Assembly: GCF_037893015.1 (NCBI RefSeq)
Contig: NC_133658.1
Span: forward strand, 10,498,549 to 10,562,548
Reading direction: 5' to 3'
Length of the DNA: 64,000 nucleotides
Source: Macrotis lagotis
Taxonomy: Eukaryota; Chordata; Mammalia; Peramelemorphia; Peramelidae
Shown here: positions 49,846 to 64,000 of the stretch, one piece after another
How the letters are laid out: every line of letters starts with the position of its first letter
Numbering within the stretch: the first letter of the stretch is position 1
The notes under the pieces: generated by a model
Seen by the model: only the letters and a program-made list of their open reading frames with translations
What the model was told of the DNA's origin: nothing
Database searches by the model: none
Made by a program: the position numbers and the translations under genes

Positions 49846-50418
49846 TACATGGGGATGATGATCAATCCTGATGGACTCACTCACTCCATCAGTGCAACAA
49901 CCAGGGACAATTTTAGGAGATCTGTGATGGAGAATAGCATCTGTAGCCAGAGAAGGAACTGAGGAATTTAAATGAAGACCAAAGACTATTACTTTCAATT
50001 TTTTAAAAGCTGTCTTATGTACTACATAATTTTGCGATCTCTAATATTTTATTTCTTCTCAAGGATGTGATTTTCCTTTCAACACATTCAATTTTGGCCA
50101 ATATATAACGTGGGAACAATGGAAGGATGATCAGACTGCCTTCTGTGGGTGGGTGGGGGGAGGGAAGAGAGGGTGGGGGGAAAAGTATAAAACTCAAAAC
50201 TTTACCAAAAAAATCATAGGTGGTGCAGTGGAGAGAGCACTGGTCCTGGAGTCAGGAGTACCTGAGTTCAAAATCTGACCTCAGACACTTAATAATGACC
50301 TAGCTGTGTGGCCGTGGGCAAGCCACTTAACCCCATTGCCTTGCAAAAACTAAAAAGAAAAAAAAGGTAGAAACTACCATTGTATATAATTGAAAAACAA
50401 ATAAAATATTTATATGAT
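49846..50418 (+). mobile_element. L1 3' tail, second adjacent copy, split by a SINE
   Basis: A second copy of the tail begins ACATGGGGATGATGATCAAT and runs to ACCAAAAAAATC at about 50,212. A SINE follows (50216-50366), and then a short AT-rich end with AATAAAATATTT. More diverged than the first copy. Confidence 0.75.
50216..50366 (+). mobile_element. WSINE1-type SINE in an L1 tail
   Basis: GGTGGTGCAGTGGAGAGAGC to TTGCAAAAACTAAAAAG. The first few head bases are missing. Confidence 0.9.
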
Positions 50419-50600
50419 AAAAAAAGAAATGATGCATCTGAAAGATACAGAGAAATACTGGAAAACCATTGGATGAATTGATGAGAAAAGCAGAACCAGG
50501 AAAATAATATGCACAAAGACAAGAATGATGATACGGGATAAGAGAAAAACCCCAAACCATTCTGAGTGCTTATTATTATAATGACCATCTTGGGGTTCAC
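50419..50600 (+). mobile_element. Possible L1 3' fragment
   Basis: GAGAAAAGCAGAACCAGGAA and neighbouring sequence resemble the GCAGAACCA..AAAACA stretch of the L1 3' region. Short and diverged. Confidence 0.45.
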
Positions 50601-50660
50601 AGAATACTTGAAAAAACACCTCTCTCTCTTTCTCCTTTGTTGGACTGATATATTGGTTTA

Positions 50661-50800
50661 GCTTTTTTTTTCCTTTGGTTTTTGCTAGGCAATGGGGTTA
50701 AGTGGCTTGCCCACGGCGACACTGCTAGGTAATTATTAAGTGTCTGAGGCTGGATTTGAACTCAGGTCCTCCTGACTCCAGGGCCGGTGCTCTATCCTCT
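50661..50800 (-). mobile_element. WSINE1-type SINE, head truncated
   Basis: Reverse copy ending at GGTGCTCTATCC, followed by CTCCTGACTCCAG, a partial repeat of its own sequence. Confidence 0.85.
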
Positions 50801-51500
50801 CCTGACTCCAGACAAATAGAGTGAACTCCTTTCCATTCCTCTTTGCCCAACCACATATCCAGCCCTTGGATTGCTTTCTCATCTCTGAATCTTTGCTTAA
50901 CTGGAGTGGACCGCCACCCCATCATGTCCCTCTTTCCATCATCCTCTTTGCTGTTCCATCATGTCCCCCTTTCCTTCATCCCATCTGCCACTCCATCACC
51001 TGCTCTGCCACGGCAGCATCCTCTCCACATCACAACTTCTTCTTTCAGTCCATCTTCCTCCTCCTTCTCCCACAAGGGCGGAAGCTTAGATCCCATCCCT
51101 TGTTGCTCTGACTTGTGGAGGTGAGCTCTGGCCCTCTCTTGCTAGAGCCCATGATGTCATACTACTTCTTGGCAGTCTTGGTGTCCCCCTAGTTCCAGGC
51201 TAGGATTTTTCAACACCCCTTCATGTACTGTCTCCAGTTAGAATGTAAGTGCTTTGAAGGCTGGGACTGTCCACTTTGCTTGTTTGTAGATCTCTGGCAC
51301 TTAAAATAGTTTTGTAATAACTTGGCATACAGTAAGCACTTAATAAATGCTTGCTTCTCTATCAATCTAACTACTCCTTTGCTCTCTTCTCTCTCCCTTT
51401 CCTCTCTCTTCAGTCCATTTCTATCTTTTTTTTTTGTTTTTTCTCTGTCTCTTCCTCTTTTTTCCTTTTTTAAAACAAACATTTTTAAGGCTATCTTTTA
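50801..51500. other. Pyrimidine-rich intergenic with an L2 3' end
   Basis: 50,890-51,070 repeats CCATCATGTCCC and similar phrases. An L2-like 3' end is at about 51,190-51,370 (GCATACAGTAAGCACTTAAT). Confidence 0.5.
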
Positions 51501-53028
51501 TTTTTCCCGGACCCACCTTTTCCAATCTCCCCCTTCTCTCCTCCTCCCAGGGAACCATCCCTAAAACAACCTCAACTTTCAAGTTACTTCCTCTTCTCCT
51601 CCCCCACTGTAGCTGTCAGACAGGGCTGATGGATGGACTCACATACACTGGGACAGCATTTTCTCACCTAGGCCTGAGTCTTATTTTGGGAAGGCTATTT
51701 CTAGGGCATAGACTCAGGGCTGCCAAGGCTGGTTGATGGGTCCCAGCTGGAGCTTCCCTGTTGGCTGGGGCACGTGGGGTCAGGAGAGGAGTGTGGCTGG
51801 GAGAGGAAGGAAAACTAAGATACCTGGACCAGGGAGATGGATATCCAAGCACTGTCTTGGCCCCTGAGCCTGCCCAGGGCGGGTGCTTGCTAAAGCGGGT
51901 TGCTAAGCTGTCCTAGCAATCACTGGGTCAGGGTTCCTTCTCATTCTGTCCCCCCCCCCCCATGTAAGACCATCTTGGGCTTTCAGAGACTTGTAAAAAC
52001 TATGGAGTGCGCGGAGAACAAGGGCTGTGATGGAAGTGGCCCTGGACTGGGAAGCCAGAGATAGGTGGGTTTAAATGTGAACCTGGCCCCTGGCGCATTG
52101 GAAGCCCTGAGTTCAAATCCTGCCCCTCAAGCCAAATCACCTAAACTGTCAGCTTCAGTTTTCTCAGGATGACAGGAGGAGGTTGGAGTTAGGTCCCTCC
52201 AGTTAACAAGTTTATGATATTCTGCCATTACCAAGGGATTTTAGGGTGCAGAGGACTTTACACATTTGACTATTTTCCCCATTTCATTGATGAGGAAATA
52301 GAGGCAGAGTTGAGTGACTTGTCCAGGACCAAACAGCTCCTAAGTGTCTGAAGTGAGATTTGAATTCAGGTTTTCCTGGCTCCAGCCTCAGGACTTAACC
52401 AGCTGTGTGAACCTGAGCCTGGCCAAGTTTCTTCAGTTGTCAGAAACCCTCAATCATAACATGGGACTTTAATAACCGGCCTTCCCGCTGAGGGTGGGTG
52501 TGAGAGTTCAGTGGGCTCCCAGATTCAGAACTGGATGGGACCTTCGAGGCAGTCTGGTCCAACCCACCCATTTTACAGATGAGAAGTACGTGACCACCCC
52601 AAGTCACACAGGCAGTAAGTGGCAGAGCCGGGATCCGATCCCAGGATCTGGCATCACTCTGGCACTCTAGGAACACGAGCAAGGCTTATGCCATTTTACA
52701 GAGACCAAGTCTCAGGCCAGGATTTATAAAGCAGGATTCACACTCAAGTCCCTGACTTCAGGTTCATTCCTGATCCACCATACCAGCTATCTCATGGGGT
52801 TGTTGTGAGGCTCCGAAGAGATGGATGACAGTGTTGCGGAGGTCTCACGGGATCGGAGAAATGACAGTGCCTACTGTTAGTGGTAACGGGGCTTACGCAT
52901 CCAACTGTCTGCTGCCAGAGTACTGAGTCTGGTTTGTGGAAAGCAGAGAGAAAGAGAGAGGGGGGAGAGGAACACAGAAACATACATGGAGGAAGGAAGA
53001 GAGAGAGAGAGACACACACAGAGGGAGG

Positions 53029-53032
<4 letters not shown>
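51501..53032. other. Intergenic, mixed
   Basis: MIR-type pieces at about 52,035-52,240 (plus) and 52,225-52,430 and 52,520-52,680 (minus); a C run at about 51,949-51,961. No supported gene. Confidence 0.5.

Positions 53033-53093
<61 letters not shown>
53033..53093. repeat. GA microsatellite
   Basis: About 60 nt of (GA)n with purine-rich flanks from 52,940. Confidence 0.95.
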
Positions 53094-53095
<2 letters not shown>

Positions 53096-53926
53096 TGTGT
53101 AAAAGGATTTGTTTGCCCCGTGACCATCATGTGAGAGGCCTCAGCTCACCTGGCCTGGAAACCAGAGCACTTAGAGGCATCTGAAGGAAGAGAGGGGGTC
53201 TGAGCAGTTCTGTCCCCACTGGGACCCAAAGACAGGAGTTCCCAGAGGAGCAGATTTGGCCTCAGTGAACTGGCAAATTTTCTCACATTCAGAGCTGTCC
53301 GGGGGGAAGGACCCAACCTGACTCTTCACCAAGTGATCCACTATCTGCTTTGGGGTAAGAGGTCCGACTGCCCAGCCTCCAGGGTCCCTTGGATTCTCTC
53401 CTTTAGGATGCATGCCGACTTCATCTCCCTGGCGACTACCTCTGTGAACTGTGCCCCAGCATTGAGTAAAAGAGGAAGTGACCCAGGGCCAGCTGTCCTG
53501 GGGTAGCCAAGAAATCCGTTTTTCCCTAATTCTGGCCCTGGCCTTCTCTAGGTCAGGACTGAGTCCTTGAGGCCAGGTACTGGCTCTGACTACTTTGGGG
53601 ATCGCCAGAAATGGGGCAGGGAGGAAACTGGCTTTGCCCTCCTTGAAGTTACTCTGGGATTGAGAGGTAAGACTGAAAAAATCTAGACTGTCATCAGACC
53701 CTAGAGTGGGAGGTGGGAAGGGGCTGCGTCTTGTCCTTGGAATCCAAAAGACTTGGCTGGAGTCCTGGGGAAAGGTTTCTTGGGAGCCACCCTTGAACTG
53801 GGTCCTGGACAGACAGGAGGGCAGTTCATGTGGAGAAGCACGGCCCATAGGGCAGTGTCTTTTGGAGGCCATTTGGAGGCCACTAAGGCTACTTCACCTT
53901 TGCTTTAACTTCACACATTTTTAAAA

Positions 53927-54066
53927 AATTATTTAAGCATCAGTGGGGTTAAGTGGCTTGCCAAGGCCACGCAGCTAGGCAATTAAGAAGTGTTTGAGGT
54001 GACATTTGAACTCTGGTCCTCCTGACTCCAGGGCTGGTGCTCTATCCACTGTTGCTCCTAACCTTA
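53927..54066 (-). mobile_element. WSINE1-type SINE
   Basis: ACATTTTTAAAA at 53915-53926 and 54067-54078 flanks a reverse copy that lacks its tail end. Confidence 0.88.
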
Positions 54067-54299
54067 ACATTTTTAAAAGCAATTTTATGTAAGTTTTCCC
54101 ATTTATTCCATGAAATCTCGAGATCTTAAAAGAACCAGAGGTTGGTGTCTGTGTACTGGGGAGGCCTCCTTTGGAGGATTTACAGGAAGGAAGGCATGCC
54201 TACCTTTGGGCATGGCCAATGTATCCAAGCCAATGGTGCTTGCCTATTTTGTTACTTTTTTTATTTTCTTTTTTCTTAGCATAGGAGGCAACGATAATA

Positions 54300-54360
54300 G
54301 ATTTATATATATATATATATACATATATATATGTATATATATATATATATATATACATAT
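54300..54360. repeat. TA/CATA microsatellite
   Basis: About 55 nt of TATATA with CATA and GTATA interruptions. Confidence 0.9.
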
Positions 54361-54455
54361 AAAATGCTTAAAACAGAGAAACATGGGTAGGAATGTCATA
54401 GACTCTGAAGCATCAACTCTGCACTGATCCACACTGGGAGAGCCATAGAATTCTT

Positions 54456-54615
54456 TTTTTTTTTTTTTAGGTTTTTGCAAGGCAGTGGGGTTAAGTGGCT
54501 TGCCCAAGGCCACACAGCTAGGTAATCATTAAGTGTCTGAGGCTGGATTTGAACTCAGGTCCTCCTGACTCCAGGGCCGATGCTCTATCCACTGAACCAC
54601 CTAGCCACCCCCCAT
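54456..54615 (-). mobile_element. WSINE1-type SINE with a 13-nt target-site duplication
   Basis: CCATAGAATTCTT at 54443-54455 and 54616-54628 is identical. Complete reverse copy. Confidence 0.94.
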
Positions 54616-54628
54616 CCATAGAATTCTT

Positions 54629-57600
54629 GAATTGAATCCCCAAGTCCTCAGGACCGAGCTCATTATTCCTCTTTATAGCTAAGCCTTGGGAAGAACCTTA
54701 CTGAAGCCTCTTGGCTGGCAAGGGATGACACTGGGCTCCAGAAGACGGTACCTTCTATGGAATCCCTGATGAGTGGACCCCCCCCCCCCACTGAGGGGAA
54801 CCAGAGCTCCACTTGGGGTCATCATCAATGCCGCCTCCTCGGGTGAGCCCTCTGGAGCCTCTCCTGAGGATGGGGGCAGGGAAGGATGATGACCTTAACC
54901 TGAAGAGATGCTCATGAACAGCGCCGGCTGAGGCCCAGCTAGGCCCCCTCTCCCTGGGGCCCTTGAAATGAGTATGGGGGAGGCAGATTATTTTCTAAGG
55001 GAGGGGAGAGACAGGGGGATTGTTTTAAATATAGACCATTCCTCCCCAGATTTCTGACCAAATATTAGAAACTCCCGCCTACTGGAAAGCTGCCCCAGGA
55101 TGCTGGGGCTAGGGATTCCTTCCCTTCGGCATTTCCGGACTCTGGCTCCCTTACTGAGGCTGGCAAGGGGCGCTCTCCAAGCCGAACCATATGAGGACTG
55201 CTGGAAGGAACAGGAGAGATTGACCCTGGAAAAGAGGAGTCTTTGGGAAGATGGGATTGCTAACTTCAAAGATTCCACTTTTCCCCAGAGGAGACCTCTA
55301 GGACCAACTGCAGACACAGATTTCAGCCCAACAGAAAGAATTTCCTCACAATTTGTATGGATTCCCAATGGAAGGGCCAGGCTGGGCGGTGCCCTGTCCT
55401 AAAAGCTGAACGATCCATTGAGGTCCCGTGAGGCCTCTTAGGGTTCCAACATGCCATGATCTTCTGGGGTCTCTTGGCCTCTGAGTGGCAACGGGGGGAC
55501 AGTTAGAAAGGGAAAGCCTCTTCTTCCATGCAGCCTGGAGGACTGGCTTCCATTTGGCGCCTCACGGCTGCGCCTGGTGCCACAGAGGCCATGCTAAAGA
55601 CCACCCGGTTTCATGCAGCTGGGCCTAGGCAGCCCTGGCATTGGCCCCCTCCCAGCTCCCTTTTCATTCCTCGCTGTCTCTTGGTGGTCTCTCCTTTTCT
55701 TTCCTCCCCAACCATTCAGATGCTTTCCTCCTCAGGGGCAGCAGCAGCTTCTTCCAAGGTTATCAGTAATTTCTCACTAAAGGCTTTTTCTCAGATCTAT
55801 CCCTTGGGAGCCCTTGAGCCCAGAGCTTGGGGCCCCGGAGGCAGCCCTTGCATGGGTTTTGGGGAGTCTCGTCTCTTCACCTTCTTTGTCCTATCAGAAA
55901 CTGCATCGGTCTCTGGGGACCGAGGCAGAGGGCTTGAGCAGAGCACCCCATCTCCTTGAAGTCTTCCAAGAGAGACCCCAGACGGGGCTGTTTAGTACCA
56001 AAGGTTTCCTGTGGCCAAATAAGGCAACACTGCCCGGGTCTGGCCAATCACAGGGGCGAGGAGCCTGGCCAATGGCAGGGGGCGGGCTTCCTCAGTCCTG
56101 GGGAGAATCCAGACCCGGACTCGGGAGCAAGTGGCCTCTAGGCAGGGACGCCAGAAGAGACTGGCATCTTGAGGGTGGGGTGGAAAAAGGAGGGCAAGAC
56201 CATCTCAGAAGGGCTGCTTCCTGCCACGGAGGAGGGGAGGGAGGCAGACAGGAAGCCGACTAGGAGGTACGGGCTAAACTGGAGGTCCATGTGCAAAGTC
56301 CAGGTGGGCCAGGGCCCTTAGTGTCACTCCCTCCCAGCAGCACCCCGGTTTCTAGCTCCTCCACATCGTGGTCTGGCTCAGCCCCATTCAGGTCTCTTCT
56401 TAAGAAACCCTTTGACCCTGCCTTGGCTTCCCCATCTGCTTCCTAGCCTTCCCTGCTCTCCCCAGTAGCTCACCAAAGCCACTGGTACTCTTGGTCTTTC
56501 TCCTTTGTGGCCCCTCCACCATACCCCATCTCAGGTTCCTCCTCTGTGCCCCATCTTCAGATCTATGCCGGGCACCGTCCTGGGCCTGCCTCCTTCCACC
56601 GTGCGCCATCAGCTCCCATGAATTCCCCTCTCACCCCCGAGGTCCAGGCCAGATCTCCCAACCACCAGGATGCAGATGCATCCCCTTCCCACAGTGCCTT
56701 CTTGGATCCTCTGGCCCGCCCTCACCCACTTTCCTGCAGTCAGGTGCCTAGTCTGATTTGACATGCCTCTTGGAGCTCCCTCCTCATCACTGTCTGGCCT
56801 GACGACTCTAGCGGCCTCTCATTCAAACCCCCCTTTCCACGCACCCTCCACTACATCCTACAACACAGGTCTGGCTAGGTCCTTTCCCTATTGGCCAGAG
56901 GCTCGATACACGCGGCTGCATGCTGTCCCGACTGCCCAGTGCCCCCTGCCTTGCTTCAGCCCCCTTCAGAACTCAGGTCACCCACTGACCACCTCCTACA
57001 TGAGCCATTCCCCATTCCCTATTACTCTAGCTGGGTGACATGTTCCCCACTCCCCAATACTTGCCACCATGAAGGGAATACAATGGATATGAAATATGGA
57101 CGGGGAGGGAGAATAATGGGAAGCAGGCAGAGTTCACCATATGGAAGGCTTCCTAGGCCTGAGGGTGACTCAACTGTGGACCAGCCCCTCCCCAGCTGCC
57201 CTTTCACCCCCAAAGTTATTCATTAATTCATTCCTCAAACCTTAGTCCACAAAGCAGGGACTGCATGGGCCTGAGAGGGACCCCCAGGTATATCCTCTGG
57301 CCTCAGGGAATAAAGCAGCACAGGACTAAGAACAGTCAGAATCTGGTTCTGATCCCAGTTTGGTGGGGTACACCTGGGGGGGGCAGGTCAGGAGGGGCTT
57401 CAAGAAAGACTTCCCAGAAGAGGCCATTTTGAAGCTGGATCAATACAGCAAAGACAGAGAGGAAGGAATTCTGGGGCAGAAGCAAAGGCATCAAAGGGAG
57501 TTGGAAAAGCCTGGGGTGCATGTGGGACATGATCCAGGCTGGCCTAAGGGAGGCTCTGAAGGGAGACCTAGGCAAAGTACTGGGATGAATTCATTGGGGC

Positions 57601-57890
57601 CACTGAACCACTGAGGGAAGAGGAGGCTGAGACAGTTCAGACAAGCCCGGAGTGTGAGTGTGGACTCACAAACAGCAAAAAATAACAGAAATGCAAACAG
57701 ATCATGTGGGGGGGGGGGGCTGGCAGGAACACAAACACTCTGGCTGCGGGTGTGAACTGGCCCCACCATTCTGGATACCCAAACTGAGTTCTGCCAAGAC
57801 CCCTGACGAAACTTCTCCACTCTTGTGTCTCTGCTAGAATGTTATCAGCAGTGCTTCAAAGGGGGCACCCAATGGGGGCACGGTGGGGGC
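54629..57890. other. Repeat-poor GC-rich intergenic block
   Basis: Apart from a possible L2-like stretch (about 56,760-57,010), an old-repeat-like stretch (about 57,370-57,560) and short C or G runs, no repeat is evident. It contains the CArG/CCAAT/GC cluster at 56015-56087 and a one-mismatch CArG, CCATATGAGG, at 55187-55196. Open frames of 100-149 codons are present in several frames, as expected from GC content; none shows recognisable homology. Confidence 0.55.
56015..56087 (+). promoter_or_regulatory. Candidate distal regulatory element: CArG box, two CCAAT boxes, GC box
   Basis: Perfect CArG box CCAAATAAGG at 56015-56024, CCAAT at 56044-56048 and 56069-56073, and the GC box GGGGGCGGGC at 56078-56087, all within 75 nt. 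It lies about 20.7 kb upstream of the ACTG2 start and 2.6 kb past the STAMBP poly(A) signals, in a repeat-poor GC-rich region. It could be an SRF-responsive enhancer of ACTG2 or the promoter of an unannotated transcript; sequence alone does not decide. Confidence 0.4.
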
Positions 57891-57894
57891 CACC

Positions 57895-58130
57895 CAAACA
57901 CACTATTATCTGCATGAATGTCATCAAATACTATTGGGTATAAGAAATGACAATACAAGAATTTCAGAGAAATTAGAAGCTTTGTATGAACTGATGCATG
58001 GTGAAAGCAGAAGAACCAAAATAACAGCAGAGACAATGACTAACAATAATGGAAATGCAACTATTGGTGAAAGGAAGCCAAAGTATGTTAAAGACCACCA
58101 CCAAATCCAAGAACAAAGCAACAAGACCCC
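57895..58130 (+). mobile_element. L1 3' fragment
   Basis: Reads TATTGGGTATAAGAAATGAC, then TTGTATGAACTGATGC and GCAGAAGAACCAAAATAACA, matching the L1 3' coding end region. No clear tail. Confidence 0.6.
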
Positions 58131-58619
58131 AGTCTCAGGGCTCCCTCTTAGCAGAGGCAGACAACTGCCAGGGCAGGGCATGGCGTGGGCTGTTGGCTGA
58201 GGTCACAGCACTGGCTTTTCTTTGATACGAGGGAAGCAGAGTTGGGAGGGTGGTACTCCCAGAAATAACTGTGATGTAAAAACAAAAACATCCACACAAC
58301 TTTTTTTTTTCTTAAAGAAAAAGGACAAAAAGCCAACAGGAGTTCTAAACTACACCTTAATTGGGATACAATGCAAATAAAGGGGGGGGGGGGGAGAAAG
58401 CCAAGAAAAACCTGACCAAAGATGTTGGGGGCATGAGATGGCCCAAAAGGTGGCACAAGAACCACCCACAGAAAGGCTTCCTGTCCCAGGGAAAGGGGCA
58501 CCTCTCTTCCCTCTTAGAACAAGCACGACAATGCGGGCGTGAGAGGGTGGGGCTGCTCTGGGTCTTGTCGGCCTCCAGCCCTGACAGGTGTCCTCCTGCT
58601 CCAGCCACTTACTCCAGAG

Positions 58620-59229
58620 CAGAAGGGAATGGAGGAGTTTATTTAATCACTTTATTTTAGGGGAAAAACTCTCTGGAACCATTTGTTAAACAACAACTGA
58701 AACATCCCTGGGCATTGGCAGCGAAGCACTACGCCATTCCCTTTTGCCCACCCTGCCAGGTCGGGGTCTCTGCTGCCCCTTGCTCCGGCCTGGCCCCAGG
58801 TCAGGATCGGTCTCAGCTGGGAGATGCCTCCCTGCCCAGGGACACTAGGGCGCCTTAATGGGGTCCCCACAGTTCTGCCTGATTGCTGCTCTCAGGCCCT
58901 TCAACTGGCAACAAATCAAGACTGAGCAAAGAGAGAGAAAAGGAGAGTCGAATTAGAGATCGACCAGGAAGTTAGACGAGTGCCATCCGTGTAACCAAAA
59001 CCAAGCCCACCTCGAATCGTATTCCCTTATTTCTTTTTCACCGGGGAGTTCTGCCTAGCTCACATGCTCTCCCTGGGGGATGCCAGATTTCCTTTTTCGG
59101 TTAGAGACTCCTGCATCTAAAGGCAAAGCTCCCCCTGAAGCTCCCAAGCATTTCTGAAGGGTACAGAGAAGGGGCTACGGCACACGGAGAGGGCTGTTAC
59201 AGTAGCTGGAAGGTGTTAAGGCCAACACT
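58620..59229 (-). other. STAMBP: STAMBP 3' UTR with two AATAAA signals
   Basis: About 600 nt of non-repetitive sequence after the stop codon. Minus-strand AATAAA lies at 58651-58656 and at 58638-58643. The cleavage site is inferred at about 58,615-58,630. Confidence 0.65.
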
Positions 59230-62953
<3,724 letters not shown>

Positions 62954-63512
62954 CTGTCAGAGGGGACGGAAGAAAAAACCATCATGCTCATCTGACTGGC
63001 AAGGGTGGCAGCTGCTGAGGTCTGGCAGGGAGAGCTGGGCCCACTCTGGTGGTCCCAATCCCCATCTCCACTCCATGTCCCTCGATGCCCCAGTGCAGAT
63101 CCTACAATCCAGGCAAACTGGCTAACCCTCAGACTGTTAAAGCTGGACGATCCCCCAAGATCATCTGGCCCGGGAGTTTGGTTCTTGTGCCTAGGACTCT
63201 CTGGATTCCTCAGAAAAATGCTTTTAAATGCATACAATCGAATGCACTGGAGCCAAAGAAATTGAAATGTGCCTAACAAAATATTTTTTCCAAACAAATT
63301 TGTGAGCCTCATAAAACAAATTCATTTGGATAAATCTGGCTAAAAAGTGTTTGGGGGAGAGGAGGACGGGCACAAAGGGAAATAGCCTCGAAGAAAGGAA
63401 GCGCCACACTTCAGATAGAAGTGGTTTCTGTCCTTGGGGCCGGCCTGTGAGTTGGCTCTATGAGCCCATTTATTTTGGTTTTGTGTGCTTCCTCTTTTTT
63501 TTTTGCCTTTTT

Positions 63513-63660
63513 TTTTAGGTTTTTGCAAGGTAATAGGGTTAAGTGGCTTGCCCAAGGCCACACAGCTAGGTAATTATTAAGTGTCTGAGACCGGATTTGA
63601 ACCCAGGTACTCCTGACTCCAGGGCCGGTGCTTTATCCACTGCACCACCTAGCTGCACCC
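63513..63660 (-). mobile_element. WSINE1-type SINE in a STAMBP intron (first of a pair)
   Basis: Complete reverse copy (TTTGCAAGGTAATAGGGTTA to CCACCTAGCTGCACCC). Confidence 0.92.
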
Positions 63661-63671
63661 CCCCCCCTTTG

Positions 63672-63820
63672 TTTTTTTTTAAACAAGGCAATGGGGGTTA
63701 AGTGTGATTTACCCAAGGTCACACAGCTAGGTAGTTATTAAGTATTTGAGTCTGGATTTGAACTCAGGTCCTCTATACTTCAGGGCCAGTGCTCTATCTA
63801 CTGCGCCACCTAGCTGCATC
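63672..63820 (-). mobile_element. WSINE1-type SINE in a STAMBP intron (second of a pair)
   Basis: A more diverged reverse copy directly adjacent to the first, separated by a C run and a T run. Confidence 0.88.
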
Positions 63821-64000
63821 AATGCTTCCACTTTGATTACTAAAAAGTTCCTCTGATGTAATTATTGGTCAGAGTTGCCTATTGCGAGGAGGCTTTTTAA
63901 GAAATTAAGAAAAGTTCTGGTCATCGTTGGGCTTGGGGGGATGTCTGTGCTAGGAAGCAAGTGGAGCTTGGAAAAGATGAGCGTGTTACTCCAGTCTGGG

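Larger units (their letters stand above)
62954..64000 (-). other. STAMBP: STAMBP intron to the window edge
   Basis: No further STAMBP exon was recognised. It ends in two adjacent minus-strand SINEs (63513-63660, 63672-63820). 62,960-63,510 shows no clear repeat. Confidence 0.7.

Noticed and set aside
52792-53184. Open frames across the GA repeat
   Set aside because: Arg-Glu and Leu-Ser runs from a simple repeat, not genes.
53171-53872. A protein-coding gene at the 233-codon minus frame
   Set aside because: No recognisable domain, no splice or poly(A) context, and composition expected from GC-rich DNA; kept only as a low-interest finding.

Overview
The window is mammalian nuclear DNA, almost certainly from a marsupial. 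It has intron-rich genes with GT-AG junctions, many copies of a tRNA-derived SINE with a 3' end like TTGCAAAAACCTAAA (a WSINE1-type family of Australian marsupials), several older L1 copies, L2 and CORE-SINE fossils, and long microsatellites. An Australian marsupial, possibly a dasyurid, is an inference from the SINE type only.

Two host genes are present, both on the minus strand. The complete ACTG2 gene (smooth-muscle enteric gamma-actin) runs from its promoter near 35,440 down to its poly(A) signal near 11,450. It has a short noncoding exon 1, eight coding exons and a 376-residue intact reading frame. The last four coding exons of STAMBP (AMSH, a JAMM-family K63 deubiquitinase) lie at 62,953 to 59,230, with a 3' UTR to about 58,620. 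The rest of STAMBP lies beyond the right edge. STAMBP upstream of ACTG2 in the same orientation is the human chromosome 2p13 order, so this is conserved synteny.

Layout: 1-11,430 is the downstream flank of ACTG2, mostly repeats, with an old L1 of about 6 kb (about 4,890-10,825) carrying five SINE insertions. 11,430-35,320 is ACTG2. 35,320-35,450 is its proximal promoter (TATA-like box, a perfect CArG box and a CArG-like box). 35,450-58,600 is intergenic, with a 5'-truncated L1 (37,980-40,592), L1 3' tails nested in SINEs, L2 fossils, a minisatellite and a less repetitive GC-rich stretch (about 51,500-57,800). That stretch contains a second perfect CArG box next to two CCAAT boxes and a GC box at 56,015-56,087. 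58,620-64,000 is the 3' part of STAMBP.

No wholly novel coding system was found. The most worthwhile leads are the distal CArG/CCAAT/GC cluster, the CU/CA and AU repeats that bracket ACTG2 intron 4, and the well-preserved nested insertions with target-site duplications.
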